Shown here: piece after piece, positions 6,772 through 13,246 of the stretch
Layout of the letters: each line of letters starts with the position of its first letter
Numbering within the stretch: the first letter of the stretch is position 1
From: DASVTU01 sp036387415
GTDB taxonomy: Bacteria; Acidobacteriota; Blastocatellia; Pyrinomonadales; Pyrinomonadaceae
Reading direction: 5' to 3'
Assembly (NCBI GenBank): GCA_036387415.1
Contig: DASVTU010000039.1
Location: 186,001-250,000 of the forward strand
DNA length: 64,000 bases
Program-made: the position numbers and the translations under genes
Notes under the pieces: model-generated
Databases searched by the model: none
What the model saw: the letters and a program-made list of their open reading frames with translations, nothing else
Told to the model about the DNA's origin: nothing

Positions 6772-9065
6772 AAAACGAGCCTCCGGCGCGCACGCAGAAA
6801 TCGAAGCGCGGCAGCACGTCTCGCAAGTCTCTTTCCTCCCGCAAAAAATCAGTTCACGTCCGCGACAGCAAATCTCCATCAAACTCCTTCGCATCAACTC
6901 CGACGAAAAAACCCCGTCGTTCTTCGCCATCGTCTTCGTCGTCAACCACGACTGAAAAATCTCGTTCCTCCTCGTCGTCCACATCAAAAAACGCGCTGCC
7001 TTCGGCGCGTTATCTTTTTTTCGGCGGCAAGGGTGGAGTCGGCAAGACCACCGCCGCCGTCGCCGCCGCACTGCTTCTATTGGAGCAAGCGGCAACCGAC
7101 GAGCAGACGCTTCTCTTCTCTACCGACCCGGCTCATTCACTCTCCGATAGTCTCGGAGTCGAAATCGGCGACCGCCTTGTCGAAGCCGCGCGCAGCCCGA
7201 CGGGAGCGCGTCTCGTCGCGCGCGAGATGGACGCCACGCGCGCACTCGAAGAATTCAAGACGCGCCACCGCGCCGTGCTCCGCGAGATTGCCGACCGTGG
7301 CACGCTCCTCGACGATGCAGACATCAACCAACTCCTAGACCTCTCGCTCCCCGGCATGGACGAAGTGATGTCGCTCTTTGAACTGAGCGAAATCGAACGG
7401 ACGCGAGACTACGCGCGCATCGTCGTCGATACCGCTCCTTCGGGGCACACTTCGCGTTTACTGCGTCTGCCCAAAGTCTTCACACACTGGCTCGGCGCGC
7501 TCGACCGCATGGCCGATAAGCATCGTTTCATCGTCGCGCGTTTCGCGCGTGGCCGACGCGTCCGCGAAGATGAGGTCGATTTGTTCCTGCGCGAACTCGT
7601 CGAACGCGTCGAACGCGTGCGCGCCATGCTCTACAATCCTGCGGAGGTCGCTTTCACGCTCGTCACCATCCCCGAAGCCATGAGCCTCGAAGAGACGACG
7701 CGTTACTTCGCGTTGCTGCGCGTCGAAGGCATCCCCGTCACAGACATGATTGTGAACCGCGTCGAACGCGCACACGCCGATTGCCCCTATTGCCGCGCAC
7801 GCGTCGGCGCTCAGGCCGCCTGGCTCCGGCGAATTGATGAAGAATTCGGTGAGCTTCATCTTCATCATGTGCCGTTGCTCGCAGAGGAAGTGCGCGGCGC
7901 GGACGCGTTGCGCCACTTCGCCCGCCTCGCGTGGGAAACCGTTGAAAGCGATGCAGCGACCCAGCGACAAAAACACGCGGCGACAAAGACACGCAGCAAC
8001 AAAGACACGCAACGACGCGGCGACGCAGCGACGTTCATTCTTGAATCGCGCCGATTGCTTATCTTCGGCGGCAAGGGCGGCGTCGGGAAGACGACGGCTG
8101 CGGCTGCCGCCGCGTTGTCGCTGGCGGAACGCGACGCGAGCGAGCGCGTGCTCATCTTTTCGACCGACCCGGCGCATTCGTTGTCCGATAGTTTTGATGA
8201 ACACGTTGGCGAGTTGCGACGCGCCGTGGCGGGTCGCGCCAATCTCGACGCGATGGAGATTGACCCGGCGGTGCGTTTCGAGAAGTTGAAGGAGAGGTAT
8301 CGCAGTTGGGCTGACGAGATTTTTGAATCCCTGACGGGCGGCTCGCGTTGGGAAGTGCAGTTTGACCGCGAGGCGATGCGCGAACTGGTCGCGCTCGCGC
8401 CGCCGGGCATCGACGAAATCGCGGCCTTGAGCGTTATCAGCGACCTCTTGGAAGACGGCAGTTACACGTCTATCGTCTTGGACACCGCGCCGACCGGCCA
8501 TCTCATACGCTTCCTGGAACTCCCGGAAATCGCGCTCTCATGGGTGCGGACGTTTATCAAGTTGCTGTTGAAATACAAGAATGTCGTGCGCTGGAACGGC
8601 GTCGCCGAAGAACTCATCGCGCTCTCGAAGAGCGTCAAACGCGTCGCGGCGCTGCTGACGGATGCCGAACAATGCGAGTTCATAGGCGTCGCCATTCCCG
8701 AACGCATGAGCCTCGAAGAGACCGTACGTCTGAAGGAGAGACTTGCGCGCCTGCGTGTTCCCATGCGTCGGCTGCTGATTAATAATGTCGTGACGAAAGA
8801 GGCTTCCATCGGCTGTGATTTCTGCGCCGCGCGACGCCACGCGCAGACCGCCGTCCTAGCGGAGTTTCGCGCACGCCTCGACCATGTAGAACTATTTTTC
8901 GCGCCGCAGCAACCGCACGACATACGCGGGCGCGTTCGTCTGGAAGAACACTTCGCACACTGGCAGGCGCTCGCCGTGCCTCCTGCGTCGCGCAAGCAAA
9001 ATTCCGACCCGCGCGACGACGGCAAGCGCCGCCGCGCGAGACAGGGTAAGAGTCGTGATGCGTAA
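6768..9065 (+). CDS. Tandem ArsA/Get3-like ATPase in the gas-vesicle cluster
   Basis: Protein of 765 residues with two complete ArsA/Get3-type ATPase halves. Residues 1-80 are a Ser/Lys-rich, probably disordered extension. Half 1 has the deviant P-loop GGKGGVGKTT at 86-95, STDPAHSLSDS at 118-128, switch DTAPSGHTSRLL at 221-232 and CPYC at 339-342. Half 2 repeats these: P-loop 434-443, STDPAHSLSDS 465-475, DTAPTGHLIRFL 572-583, CDFC 683-686. The CxxC pair in each half is the zinc-clasp feature of Get3-type enzymes that carry hydrophobic tail-anchored segments; ArsA proper uses separate cysteines for arsenite. No arsB, arsC, arsD or arsR is nearby. Start overlaps the gvpG stop. Inference: a chaperone-like ATPase for hydrophobic Gvp proteins. 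The linker (395-423) is encoded by a tandem repeat. Confidence 0.85.
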   Translation: MKNEPPARTQKSKRGSTSRKSLSSRKKSVHVRDSKSPSNSFASTPTKKPRRSSPSSSSSTTTEKSRSSSSSTSKNALPSARYLFFGGKGGVGKTTAAVAAALLLLEQAATDEQTLLFSTDPAHSLSDSLGVEIGDRLVEAARSPTGARLVAREMDATRALEEFKTRHRAVLREIADRGTLLDDADINQLLDLSLPGMDEVMSLFELSEIERTRDYARIVVDTAPSGHTSRLLRLPKVFTHWLGALDRMADKHRFIVARFARGRRVREDEVDLFLRELVERVERVRAMLYNPAEVAFTLVTIPEAMSLEETTRYFALLRVEGIPVTDMIVNRVERAHADCPYCRARVGAQAAWLRRIDEEFGELHLHHVPLLAEEVRGADALRHFARLAWETVESDAATQRQKHAATKTRSNKDTQRRGDAATFILESRRLLIFGGKGGVGKTTAAAAAALSLAERDASERVLIFSTDPAHSLSDSFDEHVGELRRAVAGRANLDAMEIDPAVRFEKLKERYRSWADEIFESLTGGSRWEVQFDREAMRELVALAPPGIDEIAALSVISDLLEDGSYTSIVLDTAPTGHLIRFLELPEIALSWVRTFIKLLLKYKNVVRWNGVAEELIALSKSVKRVAALLTDAEQCEFIGVAIPERMSLEETVRLKERLARLRVPMRRLLINNVVTKEASIGCDFCAARRHAQTAVLAEFRARLDHVELFFAPQQPHDIRGRVRLEEHFAHWQALAVPPASRKQNSDPRDDGKRRRARQGKSRDA
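7952..8033 (+). repeat. 8-bp-period tandem repeat encoding the ArsA inter-domain linker
   Basis: The sequence reads as octads such as acgcggcg/acaaagac/acgcagca/acaaagac/acgcaacg/acgcggcg/acgcagcg. It codes for a Thr/Lys/Arg/Ala-rich linker between the two ATPase halves. Its style resembles the tandem-word arrays found between genes in this window, though the period is 8 rather than 7 and there is no mirrored second arm. Confidence 0.75.
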
Positions 9066-9627
9066 ACGTTTTGTCCTCTTATTGAAGTTGCTGCTGGCAT
9101 TGCTTGTCGCTGCTGTTCTCGTCTGGTTCGCGGTGCGGGAGTTTTGGCGCGGCTCGCTGGTGGTTGACGCGACGGTCAATGCGAATTCCCATTCGCCGGA
9201 GCAGAGCGAAATATTCTTCTACGTGCTCGACGAGGATTTGATAAAGTTAGCGATGGGAAGGGGAGAAGCAGCGTCGCCGACTCGCGAAAGAGTGTTACGA
9301 GAACATCCGCTACTCCCTCAACTGGCGGGATTGATGAACGCGCGGCGACGCGAAGCATACTCGCTCAGCCCCGACGTGTTTTTGCTTTTGGAGCAATCCA
9401 GACCGCTCTGGGAATCTCATATCGTCGAAATGATGCAGACGCGAGCGCAGGAGGGCAAGGTCTCCTTTGAAGATTTCGCGCCGGGCACTTACTGGTTGAT
9501 GGCGTATGCCACGACGCGCCACGGCGGCGGTCAGGCTTTCTGGAATCTTCAGGTCAAGGTGGTGCGCGGCGAAACTCGCGTTAGTCTCGACGAGAGAAAC
9601 GCTCTCTATTTTCGACGTTCGGAGTAG
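9058..9627 (+). CDS. Unknown membrane-anchored protein in the gvp cluster
   Basis: Not a recognised gas-vesicle family. The product is about 189 residues with one N-terminal hydrophobic segment (about residues 7-27, LLKLLLALLVAAVLVWFAV), either an anchor or an uncleaved signal. A soluble domain follows with predicted beta strands (SLVVDATVNANS, SEIFFYVLDEDLI) and a helix around SPDVFLLLEQSRPL. Later parts include VSFEDFAPGTYWLMAY and WNLQVKVVRGETRVSLDE, reminiscent of a carboxypeptidase-regulatory or transthyretin-like beta sandwich. ATG 9058 follows GTG 9055; GGTAAGAG lies just upstream. It overlaps the end of the ArsA-like gene by a few bases, so it is part of the same operon. Confidence 0.7.
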   Translation: MRKRFVLLLKLLLALLVAAVLVWFAVREFWRGSLVVDATVNANSHSPEQSEIFFYVLDEDLIKLAMGRGEAASPTRERVLREHPLLPQLAGLMNARRREAYSLSPDVFLLLEQSRPLWESHIVEMMQTRAQEGKVSFEDFAPGTYWLMAYATTRHGGGQAFWNLQVKVVRGETRVSLDERNALYFRRSE

Positions 9628-9678
9628 AAACGGGATAAGCGTTTTCGCGCAGTTGTGTCAGTCAGGATTTGACGTTTG

Positions 9679-10539
9679 ATGAGTGTAAGAGGAGACAGCA
9701 AAAAGCGACGAGGTACGGGCGGGGCGGGTTCCGTCGCGGCGCATGCTTTCTACGTCTATTGCGTGGGCGAACGCGGGGCGCTCGCGCGGTTGCTGGAAGG
9801 CGAGTTGCCTGCGGCGATTGAAAGCGGAGCAAGCATTGATGTGATTGAGGGCGGCGAGTTGGCGGCGGTTGTGAGCCGCGTACCGCTCACGGACTACGAC
9901 GAAGACGCGCTTCAGACGCGACTTAAAGACGCGGCGTGGACAGCGACGAGGGCGATGCGACACGAACAGTTGGTTGAATATTTCGCCGCGCGCACAAGCG
10001 TCGTTCCTCTGCGTTTCGGCACGATTTATTTTGAACGCACGGGCGTCGAGCAGATGCTTGCCGAAAGAGACGCCGAACTGCGTCGCATCGTTGAGCGACT
10101 ACGCGGGCGCGAGGAATGGGGCGTCAATGTCTATTGCGACCGCGTGAAGTTGAGAGACAAGATTGCGTCCGTCAGCCCACGCCTGCGCGAACTGAGCGAG
10201 CAGGCGGCACTGGCCGCGCCGGGACAGAGTTATCTCCTACGCAAAAAGATTGACGCCATGCGCGCCGATGAATTGCGCGCGGAAACCAAACGCGTCGCGT
10301 CGGAGATTGAGGACGCGCTCGCCGCCGCGTGTGAAGCCGTAACGCGGCTACGCGTGCTCAAAGAGGAGGCGACCGAGCATGGCGAACTCGTCGCCAAACT
10401 CGCTTTTCTCGTTGAGCGCCAGCGGTTCGATGCGTTCCGCGACGCCGCCGAACGTCTCGCCGCCGCGCACGGCGACGCCGGATTTCAAATCGAATTAACG
10501 GGGCCGTGGCCTCCGTACAATTTCGCGTCGGGCGCATAG
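9679..10539 (+). CDS. gvpF: Gas vesicle protein GvpF/GvpL (copy 2)
   Basis: Protein of about 286 residues. The conserved YVYCVGE strand near the N-terminus, the segment SVVPLRFGTIYFE and the C-terminal GPWPPYNFAS identify the GvpF/L family. A central region rich in Arg/Glu/Ala (ELSEQAALAAPGQSYLLRKK) is predicted helical, as in the family. It differs widely from copies 1 and 3, so the three are old paralogues rather than recent duplicates and may take the separate GvpF and GvpL roles. ATG at 9679 follows an in-frame TTG at 9676; there is no strong ribosome binding site. It lies 51 bp after the unknown membrane protein. Confidence 0.92.
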   Translation: MSVRGDSKKRRGTGGAGSVAAHAFYVYCVGERGALARLLEGELPAAIESGASIDVIEGGELAAVVSRVPLTDYDEDALQTRLKDAAWTATRAMRHEQLVEYFAARTSVVPLRFGTIYFERTGVEQMLAERDAELRRIVERLRGREEWGVNVYCDRVKLRDKIASVSPRLRELSEQAALAAPGQSYLLRKKIDAMRADELRAETKRVASEIEDALAAACEAVTRLRVLKEEATEHGELVAKLAFLVERQRFDAFRDAAERLAAAHGDAGFQIELTGPWPPYNFASGA

Positions 10540-10573
10540 AAGTTCGAGGCGCGTTTATCATTCTATCTTTTTT

Positions 10574-10798
10574 ATGAGCATCTCAGATTTTGATTTCGAC
10601 AGTGAAGACGAGTTGACGCTTCTTGAGACGCTCGACCACGTGCTCGATAGCGGGCTGGTGATTGCGGGCGAAGTGACGATTTCCGTCGCCGACATTGATT
10701 TGATTTACGTCGGCCTAAACGTGCTGCTCGGTTCCGTCGATACGATTCACAAAGTGCTCGGCGAGCGCGTACTCCGCGAGAAGAAAAGTGATGAGTAA
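10574..10798 (+). CDS. Short GvpA-family protein (GvpA/J/M/S type)
   Basis: Protein of 74 residues. Core LLETLDHVLDSGLVIAGEV followed by TISVADIDLIYVGLNVLLG shows the GvpA-family helix-strand-strand-helix signature. The N-terminus is acidic (DFDFDSEDE) and the helix after the core is short, unlike the major shell protein. This points to a minor GvpJ/M/S-type subunit thought to shape the vesicle tips or nucleate assembly; I cannot assign the letter. The last residues SDE and the TAA stop are encoded inside a heptad array (agtgatgagtaatgag), so the true ancestral C-terminus may have been altered by the repeat. Confidence 0.85.
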   Translation: MSISDFDFDSEDELTLLETLDHVLDSGLVIAGEVTISVADIDLIYVGLNVLLGSVDTIHKVLGERVLREKKSDE

Positions 10799-10886
10799 TG
10801 AGTGATGCGTGATGAGTTAAGAAGCACTGCTTTGACTCATCACGCATCACTCATTACTCATTACTTATTTCATTCATCACTCATTT
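10787..10886. repeat. Heptad hairpin array, TGATGAG-type words
   Basis: Left arm tgatgag/taatgag/tgatgcg/tgatgag (10788-10817), right arm gactcatcacgcatcactc, then attactcattacttatttc and later catcactcatt (10834-10886). It begins inside the coding end of the preceding gvpA-family gene and ends 8 bp before the ATG of GvpF/L copy 3. Confidence 0.88.
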
Positions 10887-10894
10887 AATATTCG

Positions 10895-11647
10895 ATGAAT
10901 CTTTATGCGTACGGATTGAGCGATGAGATAACGGCGGCAGCGTTGGCGTTTGAGGAAGGCGCGGGCATTGAGGGTGCGAAGCCTTTTTTGATTGAGTGCG
11001 GAGGGATTCGCGCGATTGTGAGCGAGTTTGGAGGAGAGCGCGTGGAGGTAACGCGCGCGAATTTGAGGGCGCACAATCGCGTCAACGGACTAGTGTTGGC
11101 TGAGACGACGCCCCTTCCCTTTCGCTTCGGCACGGTGGCGACGGCGGCGGGTCTTGTGCAGTATGTCGAAGCAAATCGGGAGATGTTGCTGGCGACGCTT
11201 GAGCGCATGCGTGGGTGCGTGGAGATGAGCGTTAAAATCATGTGGGACGTAGAGGCGATGCGGCGCGCGTCGGAGATAACGGATGAGACGTTGCCGCCAA
11301 CCGCCGCAGTAGAAGGAGCGGTGGGGCCGGGCGCGGCGTATCTTGCGGCGAAGCGGCGCGAGATGGCGGCGAGCGAGGCGTTGAAGTCGAAGGCCGAGGA
11401 GATTGTCGCGTGGCTGGCGCGGGGCGTCGGAGACGCGGCGTGTGAGACGCGCACGGAAGTCGAGCCGGAACGAGAATTGGTGGTGCGTGTGGCGCATCTG
11501 GTCGAACGCGTGCGGCTCGACGTTTACCGCGAACGATTGCAGGCGGCGCGCGAGGAGCGGGCGGGCGAGTTGAGGTTCTTGACGAGCGGCGCGTGGCCGC
11601 CATACAGTTTCAGCAATATCGCTTCACAAAAACCGAAGTTTGCATGA
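10895..11647 (+). CDS. gvpF: Gas vesicle protein GvpF/GvpL (copy 3)
   Basis: Protein of 250 residues with a family N-terminus NLYAYGLSDEI, the segment TTPLPFRFGTVATA and a C-terminal GAWPPYSFSNIAS, where the usual GPWPPYNF motif is slightly changed. The region between is helical and charged. As with the other two copies, it is a minor assembly protein. The ATG lies only 8 bp after the right arm of a heptad hairpin and has no visible Shine-Dalgarno sequence, so initiation may depend on coupling to upstream translation or on an unstructured AT-rich leader (catttaatattcg). The stop is followed by a 72-bp gap before gvpK. Confidence 0.9.
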   Translation: MNLYAYGLSDEITAAALAFEEGAGIEGAKPFLIECGGIRAIVSEFGGERVEVTRANLRAHNRVNGLVLAETTPLPFRFGTVATAAGLVQYVEANREMLLATLERMRGCVEMSVKIMWDVEAMRRASEITDETLPPTAAVEGAVGPGAAYLAAKRREMAASEALKSKAEEIVAWLARGVGDAACETRTEVEPERELVVRVAHLVERVRLDVYRERLQAAREERAGELRFLTSGAWPPYSFSNIASQKPKFA

Positions 11648-11719
11648 TGCGCGGGGTTAATGTTGTAGACACAAAGACAGTTTAGAGGTTACTCTTGTGA
11701 AGTTTCACACTGAAGTACC

Positions 11720-12061
11720 ATGACGTTTGAACCGGAAATCGAGACGGCGCAGGCCGACGAGTTTATCGAACAACTCCGGCATGTGACGAATGTCTTGCCC
11801 GAACGCATCAACGTCGACGCGCAGACGGTCGAGCAGGGTCTCGCCAAGTTGGTGCTGACGCTCATCGAATTGATTCGTCGGCTGCTGGAAAAACAGGCTG
11901 TCAGGCGCATGGAGGGCGGCGGTCTAACGCCGGAACAGGTAGAGCAATTGGGTCTCGCTTTGATGAAATTGGAAGCGAAGATGCAAGATTTGAAAGCGCA
12001 GTTTGGACTGGCTGATGAAGAACTCAATATCGACCTCGGCCCCATCGGGCGTTTGATTTGA
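11720..12061 (+). CDS. gvpK: Gas vesicle protein GvpK
   Basis: Protein of 113 residues matching GvpK along its length. It has RINVDAQTVEQGLAKLVLTL, a helical RRLLEKQAVRRMEGGGLTPE segment, then VEQLGLALMKLE, and ends LNIDLGPIGRLI, the family's C-terminal signature. GvpK is an essential minor assembly protein in most clusters. The start ATG at 11720 has no marked ribosome binding site. It sits between the third GvpF/L and GvpJ, a normal order for bacterial clusters. Confidence 0.95.
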   Translation: MTFEPEIETAQADEFIEQLRHVTNVLPERINVDAQTVEQGLAKLVLTLIELIRRLLEKQAVRRMEGGGLTPEQVEQLGLALMKLEAKMQDLKAQFGLADEELNIDLGPIGRLI

Positions 12062-12153
12062 AAGAGTTCTCGAAGTAGTGCTTCGATAAAACCTCTGGCG
12101 GCCTTTCAAGTTCTTTTGCACAAGGGCAGCCCCTTTCGAGAAAGAGGCGAGAA

Positions 12154-12603
12154 TTGTCAAGCGAGCGAACAAGTTTAATCACGTCGCGTCCGCCCGGACT
12201 GGTGGACGTGCTCGACCGGATTCTTGATAAAGGTTTAGTTATCGCGGGCGACATCAAAGTGTCGCTCGCCAACGTCGAATTGTTGACGTTGCAGATACGC
12301 CTGCTCATTTGCTCGATAGACAAGGCCGAGCAGATTGGTCTGAACTGGTGGCGTTACGATGCCAACCTGACGACGCGTGCCGAACGCGCCGAAGCGGAAA
12401 ACGTCGAATTGCGCGAACGCCTCGCCGCGCTCGAACAGAGCGTCAGGCAGTTGGGCGGCACGCCTTCACAGGCGACGGGCGATGAGCGCACGACGCGAAC
12501 CGTGGCCGGAAGGATGCGCGCCGCGACAAAAGCTACTGAGCGCCCGCGACCGAACAAGTCGGCTCCGGCCAGAGCGACTAAAGCGACGAAGAAGAGTCGT
12601 TGA
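12154..12603 (+). CDS. gvpJ: Gas vesicle protein GvpJ with basic C-terminal tail
   Basis: Protein of 149 residues. Residues about 14-65 are the GvpA-like core (GLVDVLDRILDKGLVIAGDI, VSLANVELLTLQIRLLICSI). A helix with ERAEAENVELRERLAALEQS follows, with leucine-zipper-like spacing. The last 40 residues are Lys/Arg/Ala/Thr-rich (for example ARATKATKKSR), resembling histone-like tails. GvpJ is a minor shell-like subunit that governs vesicle shape. The start codon is TTG, supported by GAGGCGAG six bases upstream and by the absence of another start near the core. The tail is longer and more basic than in typical GvpJ proteins. A GvpM- or GvpS-like assignment cannot be excluded. Confidence 0.85.
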   Translation: MSSERTSLITSRPPGLVDVLDRILDKGLVIAGDIKVSLANVELLTLQIRLLICSIDKAEQIGLNWWRYDANLTTRAERAEAENVELRERLAALEQSVRQLGGTPSQATGDERTTRTVAGRMRAATKATERPRPNKSAPARATKATKKSR

Positions 12604-12698
12604 ACGAGTGCGGCGTTCACGGCGATTCTTCTTCGTGACGGGGGTGTTCGTCGTCGCAATAAGCGACGGCGGCATGAGAAATTGCAGCGGTAAAGATT

Positions 12699-12721
12699 CG
12701 CGCCGGAGATTTTCCGGCGCG
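12699..12721 (+). other. Perfect 9-bp hairpin between gvpJ and gvpA
   Basis: Stem cgcgccgga (12699-12707) pairs with tccggcgcg (12713-12721) around a 5-base loop. No T run follows on the plus strand, so a mRNA-processing or stability element in front of gvpA is more likely than a terminator. The surrounding 250-bp gap (12604-12853) otherwise holds no gene. Confidence 0.6.
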
Positions 12722-12853
12722 TTAAAAAAGCCGGAGCGTCCCTCGCAGGCGCGAAAACGTCGGCACGGTTTTCGACACAAGGAACTCCCCTATCCTGTTG
12801 AACTTTGGAAAGAAGTTTGAGCTTTCAAATTTCGTAGAGAGGGATTAAACAAA

Positions 12854-13141
12854 ATGGCTGTTGAGAGAGCTCCTGGCGGAACCAGTCTGATTGACGTGCT
12901 TGACCGCGTGCTCGACAAAGGCATCGTCATTGACGCATGGGTGCGTATCTCGCTCGTCGGTATTGACTTGATTACGGTTGAAGCGCGCGTCGTCGTGGCT
13001 TCAATTGATACGTATTTGAAGTATGCGGAGGCCGTCGGGTTGACACCCGCCGTTTCGCGTCCGGCGATTACGCCGGGCACTGCCGAGCCTTTAGCAGACG
13101 AACCGCGCCGCCGCGTTTCCGTCGATGTGGATAGAAGCTAA
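12854..13141 (+). CDS. gvpA: Gas vesicle major structural protein GvpA
   Basis: Protein of 95 residues. Residues 11-70 carry the nearly invariant GvpA sequence: [40 protein letters not shown] and [12 protein letters not shown]. GvpA forms the ribbed wall of the gas-filled protein vesicle; the antiparallel beta hairpin faces the gas side. The C-terminal tail of about 25 residues is Pro/Arg-rich. A strong ribosome binding site AGAGGGA lies nine bases before the ATG, better than for any other gene of the cluster, consistent with a highly expressed shell protein. It is the last gene of the cluster, whereas gvpA is commonly first; a hairpin in the 250-bp leader may allow differential expression. 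Confidence 0.96.
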   Translation: MAVERAPGGTSLIDVLDRVLDKGIVIDAWVRISLVGIDLITVEARVVVASIDTYLKYAEAVGLTPAVSRPAITPGTAEPLADEPRRRVSVDVDRS

Positions 13142-13143
13142 AA

Positions 13144-13236
13144 GCAGTAGACAGTAGTCAGTAGCCAGCAGTCAGTAGAAAAGCATTTCGCTTTTTCGTT
13201 CTACTGGCTACTGACTACTGGTTACTGTCTACTGTT
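13144..13236. repeat. Heptad hairpin array, AGTAGTC-type words
   Basis: Left arm agtagac/agtagtc/agtagcc/agcagtc/agtagaa; right arm ttctactggctactgacta followed by ctggttactgtctactg. It begins 3 bp after the gvpA stop. The next gene starts 10 bp after the right arm. The same word family is at 16224 and a sister (agcagtg) at 18037. Confidence 0.9.
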
Positions 13237-13246
13237 TTACTGTTTT

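Noticed and set aside
7952..8033. Frameshift or sequencing error at the ATPase linker
   Set aside because: The frame stays open through the repeat and both halves are intact in one frame.
12761..12775. Sigma54 promoter before gvpA (cggcacggttttcga)
   Set aside because: Mismatches in both the -24 and -12 elements; not counted as support.
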